In this document: positions 1 through 11,813 of the stretch, one piece after another | How positions within the stretch are numbered: position 1 is the first letter of the stretch | Layout of the letters: every line of letters begins with the position of its first letter | Source: Spirodela intermedia | Taxonomy: Eukaryota; Streptophyta; Magnoliopsida; Alismatales; Araceae | Reading direction: 5' to 3' | NCBI GenBank assembly: GCA_902729315.2 | Contig: LR746267.1 | Location: 997,001-1,061,000, forward strand | DNA: 64,000 nt | Position numbers and translations under genes: made by a program | Notes under the pieces: model-generated | What the model saw: the letters and a program-made list of their open reading frames with translations, nothing else | The model's database searches: none | Told to the model about the DNA's origin: nothing

Positions 1-1250
1 TGAAGGTTGTTCCATAAAGACTTGCTTTGCTAAATCATCATATAAAAAGGCATTGGAGACATGATAAAATGAAAATCGAGCGTCTTTGAAAAGCCTCAAA
101 ATTAATTGATCAAAAATATTTAGAATCATGAATTTATCAAATTAAAATATTAAAATAAGTAAGTATTGTGGTAAGTTTGAGATTGATGGCAGGGAATGAG
201 GATTAGGTGTTAATAGTTATTATTTTATTTAATTGATAGATTTAAATCAAATGAACTCAAAGGAAAGGTGATGAGAAGTAAGAATGATTTTCACCATCAG
301 AAAAAGGGAAAATAGAAATTCGGTGGTGTGAATAGTGAGAGAGAGGTAAAACATATGCACAGAAGACTCATAAGCCAAAATCGAAATTGTAAATCTCTTT
401 ATTTCAAACCTATAAATATCTAAATGATTGGTCACGTATGGAACACATCGAACTTGGATAAACTTACCTCGGGCCTCTATATGTCAAGGTCAAGCAATTT
501 CTTTACAAGTAGCTTTTCCAAGGATCTACATTGAGAATTCACACTTAAATCAACCAAAACACATCCAAAATTGATGTGGAACCTCAATGTTGTTCTATAC
601 AAGCCAACTAAATGTCGGAACATTCAAAGTTAGATTTTCCACCCCTAAATGGCAGCTTAAATGTGCATGGGTTTACATGAGGGTATGAGAGTACATGTGT
701 AGGGTTGATTCACTCAAAATCATCTGATCTAAGGTTGCGATTAAGTGAGAGTATTTTTGTCTTTTTGGCCACAATAAGATGAGGTGAGAGTCAATTTCTT
801 CTCAGGTTGATTTGAAATAGTGGATTTAGAGGTCTTATTGTAGCCATAGGATCTTCCTTAATGTTGAGATGTACTGCACCCTCGATAAGTATGCTCCATC
901 TATCGTTGATGTGTAGATTCTCTTGACGGCTTATGATCTCCTCACTTAGTGACCTTGAGTGTTAGTGCCTCAGCTCTTGATTCCGTTGCCTCATCTCTAT
1001 AGATTAAATCTCGTACATTGAAGTATATGTCGGCTTCCTAAAAATCATAAAAAGATATCAAAAATTTATGAAATTCTCTCATATTAATAAAAAATTAATT
1101 ATAATTGTAAATCTCAGAGAAAAAATTCAAAAAAATCTCTAAAATATTAAACTTCATGAAATATTCAAAGAAATAATAAATAATTTTTTTAATATGATAA
1201 CATGTTAGATTGTAAGATTTAAGCTCTTGAATAAAATAATTCTTACACTT
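1..1250. other. AT-rich intergenic DNA, no gene recognised
   Basis: No reading frame here resembles a known protein; the longest open frames are short and low in complexity. About 1020-1240 is extremely AT-rich. It lies where the 3' part of the adjacent minus-strand Copia element (rest of RT, RNase H, 3' LTR) would be expected, but I cannot recognise those domains. It may be a decayed remnant or unrelated sequence. Confidence 0.5.
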
Positions 1251-1254
1251 TTTA

Positions 1255-1780
1255 TGTGATAATTAGTATGTTCTTAACATCTAGTTGATGGAGAGATTAG
1301 TCAAGATTGACTGCCATAGATAAAAGAACTCAAATATAATTCATGCAGACAACCAAAGAGAATGTCTTAGTATAGTAAATGCCATGAACCTAAGTAAATC
1401 TTTTGGCTCCTAATTGGGCTTTATGACGAGCTACGATCCTATCTGGATAATATTTTAGGGTGAAAATCCACTTACATATCATAATATTGGCATCATTAAG
1501 CTACAATACTAAGTCCCACATATTGTAATGCACTAGGGTATGATAATTTAGATCAATCACTGCTTTCCACTCAAGTACTTGAAGAGCTTCATGATATATA
1601 TTAGACAGTGACTTAGAAGATATGACAAAGGCAAAGGTATGATAAATGAGAGAGAGACGATCATAAGATATAAATTGGGCTATGGAATGTTGGGTACAAG
1701 TATGAGTATACTTCCACAAGACAATGGGAAGGTGAAGGTCATCGAGAGGTGGGTCACTAGGTAAAAGTGTGGAAGGCAAT
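1255..1780 (-). pseudogene. Copia reverse transcriptase, N-terminal fragment
   Basis: The minus-strand translation gives the start of the Copia RT_RVT2 domain: ISYDRLS, then EALQVLEWKAVID, a WDLVL segment, then (after a frame change) a WVFTLKYYPDG-like stretch, KAQLGAKRFT and finally LDVKN. These match the family pattern VSYDRLS..EAL..PGW..AM..E, GCKWV.K.KYNADG, KARLVAKGFTQ and QLDVKNAFLHG. In-frame stops (for example the one that replaces the Q of GFTQ) and the loss of everything after LDVKN make it non-functional. Confidence 0.78.
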
Positions 1781-2130
1781 GGTAAAGTCCCATGTTAGAT
1801 AGGAGGTAACTAGTGAAATAAAAGGATCAATTAGGACATGCATGGTGGAGACTTAGGATCCCCGAGCATCAATGGAGTTAGATAGTCTTTAGAGATGAGT
1901 AGAGGAGGTGGTGTAGTAGAAGGTGCAATGATGGTAGAGATCCCCTAGAGAGAGCAATGAAGATGATGGAGGAGTAGAATAAATTCTTAGGGTAGAGATA
2001 TAGACGTGCAAAGAGGAGTAAAGATCAGGAGAAGTAAGAAATGTCTTCATAGAAAGTGACATCAAGAGAAGTAATATAGTGCCCAGTATTAAGAAAATAG
2101 ACATCATATCCTTTCTACATGCTCAAATAA

Positions 2131-2865
2131 CTAATGAATATGTCTTTTAATGCCCAAGGAGCAAGTTGAGATAATGATGAAGTATGATCTTGTATATAGG
2201 TAGTGCATCCAAACACGAGGTGGTAAGGAAAAGAGTGAAGTATCTAATAAAAGATGAGTAAGAGGAATTGCACCACCCAAAGGAGAGGAGGGAATGTCAT
2301 TATAAAGATAAGTAGTAGTCATGATGACATCAGACCATAGATAGTGTAGAATGTACATCTCATAGAATAATGTCAAGTAGAATGTAGTGTTTTCTTTATG
2401 CAACATTGTTTTGAGAAGAGGTATAAGAACAAGTAGTTTGATGGATGATTCTGTGTTCAACACAAAGGTTCTGAAAAGTAGTTTAAATAAGTTCTAGGAC
2501 ATTATCTGTTCGAATGATTTTTGGAGTGGTGGAATGTTGGGTAATAATTTCTTATGTAGCAGATAGTGGCAAGGACTTATGTGTGATCTTTGATAAGATT
2601 TACCTAGTTGTCTCCAGTATAATTATTAACAAACATGATGTAGTAAAGATGGCCCAAAGGAAATGAAACACAAGAGGGACCCTTAACATCATAGTGAATG
2701 AGGTCAAATGCACAAGAGGAGAGAATAGAATCATGAGTAGGGTAAGTAGAATGATGATGTTTGTTAATTTGACATGGCTCACACAAACTCAAACAAAAAT
2801 AACCATGGTAAAGATTGTTTAAGTTCAGAAAAAAATATGAATGACCAAGTCCACGATACCACAAA
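2131..2865 (-). pseudogene. Copia GAG-pre-integrase and integrase fragments
   Basis: About 2604-2864 encodes a WYRGLGHSYFFLLN-like segment, then CEPCQINKHH and DLIHYDVKGPS. This matches the Copia GAG-pre-integrase pattern (LWHRRLGHPS, CE.CQ.AKHHR, F.LIHSDIWGPS), including zinc-binding H and C residues. About 2131-2463 carries the end of the integrase core (LWSDVIMTTTYLYNDIPSS, compare the usual FWGDAILTACYLINRMPSS) and a following PPRVW..Y segment (compare LPPRVFGC.CFVH). The two lie in different frames, so at least one frameshift separates them. Confidence 0.78.
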
Positions 2866-4480
2866 ATAGAAGAAGAAATAGAAGAACTAAAAACAAAGTA
2901 AAGAGCCCTAAGACTAGAAATTTATGAAATTGTCTCCCACAGAACTAACTACTCTATTAGAAAGGAGAATAACTAACTTTTACACTCATTTTCAAGTGGA
3001 TGAGATTGGTCGAGTGGTCTCAATTGGAGATGGGATTGCATATGTTTATGGATTGAACGAGATTCAAGTTGAGGTAGGGGTATCTAACACAAGCACATAG
3101 ATCTCACAATTATTTTGATGCCTCAAATCAATCCTCCAACAAGTGAGAAGGTCCTAAAAGACACTTTAGACAAGGTGAAAAAGGGTGACACAGTTAAAGG
3201 TACGTGTGATAACACTAATAGAAAAAAGATTAGTGAGAAAGCCAAAAATATATAAAACATCATGTAGGGTAAAGGAGGGGGTAGGTTTAGTGAACCCACA
3301 TGCTTTAACAGAGCATGAACGACCATCAGCAATGGAGACAGGTAGACATGTGGTGATAAGAGTAAGGGAAGAGAGAATGAAATTGGTTTCATTCATATGA
3401 CTTAAGGACCCAAGTCAATAACCCATAACAATCTAAAAGCAAGAAGAGCGTGTGGACCTAAAGTGGAACCTAGATGTGACAGTGGATATAGAGGCTTGAA
3501 ATTACCTCCATGCCTCATATTTTGCTAAGGTGAGGTGCATCTAGATAGTTGGATTGGCTGGTGGTGTAAATGGACTAAATAGAGTCATGCTTAGAGTAGT
3601 AGAAGGAAAAATAGCTTAAGCCCATTCAAGCTTCCCAAACTCTTTCCAACACTTTTTCGTAGCATGAGTGGTCTTACCACAATAAATGCAAGGCAAAAAG
3701 TCTACTTGCCTTTAGGAAGACATCCCCCACATGAAGTAAGAGGCTTGGAGCCATGCCTCCCATCTCAGCCACAAGTACTAGAGGCTATTAGGGTAGATGA
3801 ATTTGACACGAGAGATGAAGGGGTTTTGGTGCTCACCTGAAAAACTGAGGAGAATATAGATTCCATATTCAGAACTTGGGTACCATAATGTACTTGACCA
3901 TGAATCTCATAAGCAATAGAAGGTCAAAGGCCACTAAGATAAACTTCAGTGATAAGTTCCTTGTGATATCATTCCAAGGTGCACAAGTCAATATTGGGTG
4001 GTTTATAGAGAGACCACTCTTACAAAAGAACTTGGAAATGACCAAAGTCATCTTGAAGGGATTGCTCACCTTGCTTGTAGACAAACATGGACTTGAAAAT
4101 TTATATCATTCGACTGATGTTGGTCTTGTTTGCATACATAGTCTCTAAGGTATGTTATAGTATACTTGCACACATAATACAAGAGAGAGAGCTTGAGCAA
4201 TAGTCGAAAGAATACTTTAACACATCTAAGAATGAATAGTAGAGTCAAGCTAAGTCAACGTATCATAAGTTGGAGTAGTTAGTGCAAGCAAAGGCTCCAT
4301 TAGATGATGTACCAAGTGATGAGCTATAAAAAATTCTAAAAGCCCATGACTCATGAAGGATAATTGTGACCATTAAAGGTTTAGGATGGACAAGTAAGTT
4401 GGGCCATAATAGAATGACACGTCATGGATGGTGCTTTTACTAGAAGGGGTATTGGCAATAGATCAATAGGAGTCAGCAGT

Positions 4481-5029
4481 GGAGTAGATAGTGGCAGATG
4501 AATCATCACATCTAGACAATGCCATCAGGCCTAGAGGTGTCAAGTGGGGCAGAAAAATCTATTAGTAGCTTGTCTGGATGGTCTTGGGGTCATCTTGGAC
4601 CAGCTCGCCCATTTTAGGCCAATTTGAACTAGGCCAATAGAAATTGGTCATAGGAGCCTGATTAGGGCAGCAGCCCTAAGAGGGGGGATGACAGCAGTCC
4701 TAAGAAGTAGGGATGGCAGCTCAAATGGGTGGCAACAGCAGCCAGAAGGAGTGGCAGTGGTGGCCCAAATGGGTGGTGGTGATGACGGTGGCCTGAAGGG
4801 GCAGGAGCAATGGCCAGAAGGGGTGACAGTAGTAGCTTGAATCGGCAATGATGGTGGCGATGGCCTAAAGGGGCAGTGATGGCAATGACGGCTTGAAGGG
4901 GCAGTAGCAATAGTCAAAAGAGGCAGCCATACAAAGGCAGTGGAGCAGCAATGGCAATTACAATTTGAGAAAAAACAACAACAGGAAGAACCTTAGTTTT
5001 CAAGGTAAAAAAACCAAGGGCAAAGTCTA
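4481..5029. repeat. Low-complexity GGCAG/GGTGGC-rich stretch between two retroelements
   Basis: About 4640-4930 is an irregular run of short units rich in GGCAGCAG, GGTGGC and AAGGGGCAG. Both strands are open by virtue of the low complexity and give proline-, histidine- or alanine-rich translations with no family resemblance. It separates the Copia remnant from the gypsy element's 3' LTR. Nothing else is recognised in the interval. Confidence 0.5.
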
Positions 5030-5547
5030 AAAATGACTTAACTCTAAAATGACTTAAAATAGACTCTAACTGACTCTGAAATGACTTAAAACTCTTACTA
5101 ACTCTAACTAACTCTAAAATGACTAACTTTGACTAACTCAAATTGACTCTGAAATGACTTAAAACCTATCAAAGTCTATTTTAAGTCATTTCAGAGTTAG
5201 TCAAATCCTTTAAAAATACTTTGACTAACTCTAGAATGACCTAAAATAGACACTGATAATAAAAGATCCTAATCACATCTTAGGGATAAACTCTAACAGT
5301 CAAAGATCTTGAACAGATCTTAGGTATAGACTAAATAACATTAAAATCTCTTCTAGAAAGAAAGAGACATAAAGTACTTTCTAGAATTGAAAGAACATAA
5401 AGTAGAAAATAATATTACTTTTCAAACCTCTAGCCCACTAGTGACATATGTGGGCTTCTTTTTTAGCACTTTTCACTTTATGGCCCATATTTAGGATAAG
5501 TGGGCCCAAATTCAAAGTTGACACTTCAACATATCTCTTGGGTTACA
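5030..5547 (-). repeat. 3' LTR of the gypsy element (partial)
   Basis: It matches the right-hand LTR over about 5030-5547 and ends GGGTTACA, the same type of terminus as the other LTR. The outer part corresponding to about 15307-15580 was not found, so it is truncated or replaced. Between 5030 and 5230 it has extra imperfect tandem copies of an ACTCTAAAATGACTTAAAA-type unit, including one inverted copy at about 5170-5205. A purine-rich tract (AAGGAGAGAC, minus strand) lies immediately inside, as expected for the PPT. Confidence 0.75.
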
Positions 5548-5857
5548 TCAGTCTCTCCTTCAAGAAAACTCAACCTTAAGTCTTGATTTAAATCACCATA
5601 GTACTCATATTTGGTGGGAGCTCAATGAGGTATGTTGATCTTCTATAGAACTTAATACGGTCCATATTTTTTTGGCTTCAACTTGTTGCAGCTACTTACT
5701 AGGAATCGTTCTTTACGAAGGTATACCATAACTCTATCTCCAACTTTAAATTTCTTTCTTCTTTCTTTTTTTCTTATTTATTGCTGCTTTATATTTCTCA
5801 TAATTAGTTGTGAGATTATGTAATCACACCTTCATGAAGTGTTTTGATATGATTTAT
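5548..5857 (-). pseudogene. Gypsy integrase C-terminal tail and PPT
   Basis: The minus-strand translation from about 5857 gives [20 protein letters not shown], then [15 protein letters not shown] and [12 protein letters not shown]. This is the usual segment after the integrase core of plant gypsy elements (EGD.V.V.LRKERFP...Y.KL..RK.GPF). A chromodomain is not visible. The tract AAGGAGAGAC next to the LTR boundary at 5547 serves as the polypurine tract. Confidence 0.8.
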
Positions 5858-7534
5858 TGATACGTCTTCATTATCATGAGTTAAGAATTATTAAATAATA
5901 TAAATTTAGCCTTAACTCATGATAAATAGACTTATATTTATGTTAAAGTGTGAAAAGTAGTTTTCAATTGATTAACATGAATTTTTGGTTAATTATGTGA
6001 TTTTATACGAATTTATACGATTTTTACAGTCTTACTTTTGAGATAAATGAAGAAAAAGAAATAAAAACAAAAATTAGACAAAATGGGGGGACCCGCTGGT
6101 CAGCTGAGCCTACAAGTAGGTCGAAAGCGCAGTGGGGGAGGAGCCACGAGTAGGGGCTCGAGCAGCTAGGACCGATAGGGGCACATGTGTGCCACTCCCC
6201 TTCCACGTCACTAGTGGCTAGCCAGTTGTGGGACAAGAAGTGGTCGTACACACACGAGAATGGACTTACTTTGAAATGTAATATTACTATATATTCTCTA
6301 GAAATTTTGCCTTACGCGATGTGGGACTAAACCCACATCACTTCTTTTTTAGAAAGGACGCGACATAGGTTTGAATCCTCCCAGAGTCAAAACTCATATT
6401 TTTTATCTCATTATCGCGACTTTCTTACATATCGCTAATGAAGAATTAAGCAACCAAAATCACTAGATCATCAGCAAAAATCTCATCAACATAATTCGCA
6501 AAGCATTATTACTAAAATTTTTGAATGATTTGCGATAAAAGGATCATGAATCCATTGATAAAGCATCTCTGATTGATCGACAAATAAGTCATCATTGGGA
6601 AGAAGACGATCCGCCAAGAGACGAGTCGCCACCTCTTGAGAGTGTACCAGATGCAATGAAGAGCCTCATCTTGCTGTGCAGACTTGAGGATGAAACTCCT
6701 TGACATGCACATGACCTCCATCTAGCTCCTCTCCATTGGGTGACAGCCACTAGAGAACTGCAAAGTCGTTATTTTTCCACTCCGCCGAGTGACAGTTGCT
6801 AGAGAGTCGCAAAGTCACCATTTTTCCACTCTGCCGAGTGACAACCACTGGAGATGACTCGATGACCCATTTCATTGATCTCTGAACTTCTCAATGAGAT
6901 ATAGAGATTGCCCACATCGTCTTTATCCAAAGAGAGCTTTCGAGGTTGTGGACACGACATGACCATCCTCCCAAATGCTCAGGATTCTGATGCATCACCG
7001 ACACATCGCCGTTGTGATGTCTGAACTCTATTTTTTTACTTTTAACTTAATTTCTACTTTATTTAGTGATAATTTGTGTGATTTAAATTTACCAAGATAT
7101 AATTTATTGTATTATGATTTTTTCGGCTTTTACAGATCTTAATTTGATCAATTAAATCATTTGTAATTGCTTACATAAGAATTGTCGGGTAAAACTCTAT
7201 TTTCGCTTGATTCACGTTCACTAGGCGCTAACGTCATCTTGACGTCCATACCCTTATTTTCCTTTTTTGTGAATTTTAAATATATTTTATTTTTATTTTC
7301 TAATATAAAGTTTATAGAAAGTAGTATTCTTTAAAAAAAATTCTAAATAATTACATGACATTATATTACATCTCTGTGATTGACTTAGAAAATTATTACT
7401 ATTTTTAAAATTTTTATTAAATTATAATTAATATATATATTCAAAAATACTTCTAAATATCTACAAAATTCATATTTTTTAGTTTTATAATTAAAAATTT
7501 ACATGATTTACTATATAATGACTAAGTCACATCA
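5858..7534 (-). repeat. TGA...TCA repeat copy A (probable solo LTR)
   Basis: In minus orientation it is bounded by TGATGTGACTTAGTCA at 7534 and a terminus whose plus-strand reading is TGATACGTCTTC at 5858; length 1677 bp. It is the reverse complement of copy B over most of its length. Flanking pentamers TTTAT (5853-5857) and TATAT (7535-7539) agree at 4 of 5 bases, as for an eroded target duplication. It sits inside the gypsy integrase. About 6738-6860 holds two and a half tandem copies of a 49-bp unit (GTGACAG at 6740 and 6789, GTGACAA at 6838). No coding potential is recognised. Confidence 0.72.
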
Positions 7535-8494
7535 TATATCATATTATTTGTAGCAATACTAGTTCCAATTTGTCTTAATACTTGTAATAAATCTAATGAA
7601 ATTCTTGAAGAAAAATAATATAATACTAAAAATAGAGATTTGTTAGTCAAATGATTAATCATCAAATTATATGTAAATTCTACTTGAGCCAAAGCATAAT
7701 CATGTTATTTTGACTTTTCTCCTAAAATACAATGAATCAAATTGTCAAGAGTTCTGTTCACAACTTTAGTTTGGCGATCAGTTTGTGGGTGACTAGTACT
7801 ACTAAATTTCAAAAATGTGTCAAAAATTGTCTAAAGAATTCATCAAAAGTGAGATATAAACTTTGAATCTTTGTTAGAGGTAAGTGACTCATGAATTTCA
7901 TGTAGATGAACAATTTTTTTAAAGAAATGATTGGCTACTTGACTTGCATCATTTGTATTTTTACATTTAATAAAGTGTGACATTTTTGAAAATCTATCGT
8001 AACCACAAAAACTGAGTTAGCTTCTCTTTGTGTTTGCAGCAGACCTAATATAAAATTAATAGAAGTATCAGCCCATAGACATTGTGAGATAAACAATAGA
8101 GTGTATAGTTCAATATTTTGACTGTCCTTTATAGGTTTGACAAACTTGATATTTACAACCAAAATTTTCTACATCTTTCGTTAAATTGAACCAATAATAT
8201 CATTTTTCAATTGAGTAGAAGATTTTGTCTCGACCAAGGTGTCCTACTAAACTTGAAGAGTGTAATTCTTGTAATAGTTTCTCCTTGAAAGAGTTGTGCA
8301 AAACACGTAATTACATTCTTCAAAATAAAAATCATCTTGTAGATAAAAACCTTTAGTTGATATTCCTGACATACAAATCATATATTGTTAAGAGAAATCA
8401 TCGTCATCTAAGTATAGTTCCTTGAGATAATCAAATCCCATGATCTCAACACATAGGTTCACCAAACATGTTATTTTTTTACTAAGAGCATCTG
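7535..8494 (-). pseudogene. Gypsy integrase (HHCC domain and core)
   Basis: The minus strand gives ALSKKITCLV..IMGFDYLKELY at about 8400-8490 (linker to integrase). Next is the HHCC region (LHSSSLVGHLGRDK..YYW, ending near FGCKYQ) at about 8150-8310. The core start follows (IKDSQNIELYTLLFISQCLW, then FILGLLQTQREANSVFVV; compare [29 protein letters not shown]). The core continues at 7560-7930 with NYALAQVEFTYNLMINHLT. Stops and small shifts break the frame. The upstream join was cut by the insertion at 8495-10237, the downstream join by the one at 5858-7534. Confidence 0.85.
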
Positions 8495-10237
8495 TGACGT
8501 GACTTAGTCATTATATAATAAATCACGTAAATTTAAAATTTATAAAACAAGACAATATTAATTTTTAAATATTTAGAAGCATTTTTGAACAAATATAGCA
8601 ATGATAATTTAATAAAACTTTCAAAAATAATGGTAATTTTCTAAGTTGATCATAGGGATGTAATATAATATCAAGTAATTTTTAAAAATTTTACTCAAAG
8701 AATACAAGTTTTTATGAATTTTATACTAAGAAATAAATAAAATAGATTTAAAACTCACAAAAAAGGAAAATAAGGGTGCAGACATCAAGATGACATTAAC
8801 GCCTGACGAACAAGAATCAGACAGAAACAAAGTTTCACCTAGTGATTCTTACGTAAGTAATTACAAATGATTTAATTGATCAAATTAAGATATGTAAAAA
8901 CTAAAAGAATTATAATTGAATAAAGTATAGCTTAGTAAATTTAAATCATATAAATAATCACTAAATAAGGTAAAAATTAAATTAAAAGTAAGAAAATAGA
9001 GTTCTAATGTTGCGACAGTGATTGTCGATAATGTACCAAAATCCTAAGTGTTTGGAGAGATCCTTATACAGTGTCCATAGCCTCGAAGACTCTCCTTGGA
9101 CAAGGATGATATGAATAATATCTAGATCTCTTCACAAAGTCTAGAGATCATGAAATGGATAGTCGAATCATCTCCAGTGACTATCACCTAGTAGAGAAGA
9201 AAAACAGCAACTTTGTGGCTCTCCAGTGGCTGTCACCCAACAGAGAGGAGCTAAATAGAGATGGGGCACATGTCAAGGAGCTTCATCATTAAATCCACGT
9301 AGCAAGAAGAGGCTCTTTATCGCATCCGATACGCTCTCAAGAAGTGATGACTCGTCTCCCTACAGATCGTCTTCTTCTTGATGATGACTTGTTCCTTGAT
9401 CAATTAGAGATGATTTACTTGATAGATTTATGATCTGTTTATCACGAATCATTCAGTAATTTTAGTAACAATATTCTGTGAATTATGTTAATGAAATTTT
9501 TACTGATGATTTAGCAATTCTGGCTACTTAATCCTTCACTGACGATCTATAGGAAAGTCGCGATAATCAAATAAAAGTACGAGTTTTGGCTTTGGGAGGA
9601 TTCGAATTCATGTCTATTACTCGCCTACATGAGAGAGATTAAAATAAATATTATAATGCCCTTATAAAGTGGCATCATCATAATATATCTCTATTATAAA
9701 GAAAGAGTGTTTTAGGTATTAAAATCTTCAAAACTTTTCAGAAGAAGTTGTGATACAGGTTTAGTCTCACATTACTTGTGTGCCAAAGTTTCAGGCGAAT
9801 ATATAGTAATATTACATTTACAAGTAATGAGTCTCTTTCTCTCTCGTGTACGACCACTCTTTGTCCCATAGCTGACTGGCCACTAGTGACATGGAAGGGG
9901 AGTGGCGCACATGTGTCCCCATCGGTCCTAGCCACTCAAGCCCCTACTCACAGCTCCTCCCCGACTGCGCTTTCGACCCGCTTGCGGGCCTGATTGGTTG
10001 GCAAGTCCCTTTCATTTTGCTATATTTTTTTTTATTTCTTTTTCTTCATTTATCTCAAAAATAAGACTATAAAAATCATATAAATTTGTAAAAATTACAT
10101 AATTAACCAAAAAATTATGTTAATCAACTAAAAACTACTTTTCACACTTTAACACAAATATAAGTCTATTTCTCATAAGTTAAGATTAAAACTATATTAT
10201 TTACTAATTATTAACTCATGATAATGAAGACTTATCA
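8495..10237 (+). repeat. TGA...TCA repeat copy B (probable solo LTR)
   Basis: Starts TGACGTGACTTAGTCA and ends GAAGACTTATCA; 1743 bp. Flanks ATCTG (8490-8494) and ATATG (10238-10242) match at 4 of 5 positions. A TCTCACATTAC...GAATATATAGTAAT segment near 9766-9808 looks like an LTR core promoter with TATA box, about 430 bp before the 3' end, as expected for U3-R-U5 organisation. It splits the gypsy pol frame between RNase H and integrase, exactly inside the conserved VADALS linker. No PBS, PPT or pol sequence belongs to it. Confidence 0.75.
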
Positions 10238-10360
10238 ATATGTAACTCGATTTTGTTTCCCTTACTTGTGTTTAATAATAAAAGTAAAATGTTGAATGAA
10301 AGAGATCTATCGGACATGCATTCTATTGATAAAAGTCTCACTATTGACTGATTTAAGACC

Positions 10361-11813
10361 CTAATGATCAGTATATAATACAAACTCTCGTTGAATCAAA
10401 TAGTGTTCCCATATTTGTAAAGTATCGATCACAACATAAAATTCTAATTCATATGTTGTCCATTTTTTTCTTATCTCATAAAGTTTTTTACTAAAAAATA
10501 TTATTGGTTGACCTTCTTGGGATAGTACACCTCCAATGCCAACTATGAATGCATCACATTCCACTTCAAATAATTTATCAAAATTTAGTAAGGCTAAAAT
10601 AGGAGTAGAACATAATTTCCCTTTCATGATAGTAAAACTTTTACTAGCTTCATCAGTCTATTTAAAATGACCTTTTTTCATACATGCAATAACTAGAGAT
10701 ATTATTGAGCTAAAATTTTGAATAAATATTTTATAAAATAATGTCAACCTATGAAAACTTCAAACCTAATGAGTTGTGATTGGTGTTGACCAATCTTTGA
10801 TAGCTCTGACCTTTTCTTTATCTACTTTGATACCATCTACACTTACAACATATACCAAGAATAATAAACTACTAGTCATGAACTCACATTTCTTCAAATT
10901 AATATATAATTCACTATCTTGTAACACTTTAAACATTGATCTAAGATGTTTCATGTGTTCTTCTTCCTCAGAATGATATAACTAAGAATGTCATTAAAAT
11001 AAATGACAATAAATTTACTAATAAAGGTTTCAAAACTTGATTCATCACTCTCATAAAGGTGCTGGGGGTGTTGAATAAGCCATAAGGCATGACCAATCAT
11101 TCATAAAGACCTACCTTAGTTTTAAAGATAATCTTCTGTTCATCTCTTGGCCAAATTCAGATTTGATGATATTTGCTATTTAAATCAACTTTTAAGAAAA
11201 TTTTAGAACCACAAAGTATATCTAACATGTCATTTAGGCATGAAATTCATAATATATACTTAACTATTATCATATTGATAGTTTTGTTGTTGACACACAT
11301 TCGTCAACCTCTATCTTTCTTTAGAACAAGTAGAGTAGACACACAACATGGGCTCATACTTTCTCTTATCAATCCTTTATTCAATAACTCTTCAACTTGT
11401 TCTTGAAGAATTTGATTTTCTTGTGAATCATCCTAGAATGTGGAAGGTTACCCAAGCTTGCTCTTAGTATAAGGACAATATGATGTTGTACATCTCACAC
11501 TGGTAGAAGATGAGTAGATAATTCTTGAATTATAGAAAATTCAGATTAGAGACTTTCAATAGCTTTTATACCACATCACTTATTTTGATATTTGAATTAG
11601 GTTTTTGAACAATAACAAATAATTCAGTATTAATATCAAACTCTTTAAGAAACTCTATCTGATTGATGAACATTACTTTTCTTTTCTCCTTTCCTCATTT
11701 GTTAAAATCACTCTCTTGCATTGGAGCTAGAAAATTTTTTTTACTCTTTCTATAGCAAAATTATAAATATTTTTCTTGCCACAATATGTAGCATCAATAT
11801 TAAAATGACATGG
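10361..11813 (-). pseudogene. Gypsy reverse transcriptase and RNase H
   Basis: Minus-strand pieces in order are: DMLDILCGSKIFLKVDLN; a [19 protein letters not shown] segment, with the conserved W of EWLVMP now a stop; [12 protein letters not shown], where the catalytic FDD aspartate pair has become N-D; LYINLKKCEF..GIKVDKEKV; then the RNase H start ([46 protein letters not shown]). The match to plant gypsy pol is extensive. Several stops and the D-to-N change in the active site show it is inactive. Confidence 0.88.

Larger units (their letters stand above)
1255..4480 (-). mobile_element. Decayed Ty1/Copia retrotransposon (gag to partial RT)
   Basis: On the minus strand the Copia order gag, protease, GAG-pre-integrase, integrase, RT can be followed, broken by many stops and frameshifts. 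Visible pieces are a gag-like stretch (about 3870-4080), protease flank (about 3120-3400, with VLYIF..LTNLFSI resembling the usual VLHVPKLSTNLISI), GAG-pre-integrase (about 2600-2865), integrase core end (about 2130-2465) and the N-terminal third of RT (about 1255-1780). RT stops near its LDVKN motif, before the catalytic YVDD box. No LTRs were found. It is an old, non-functional, 3'-truncated element; the left limit is where similarity fades, and the right limit is approximate. Confidence 0.8.
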
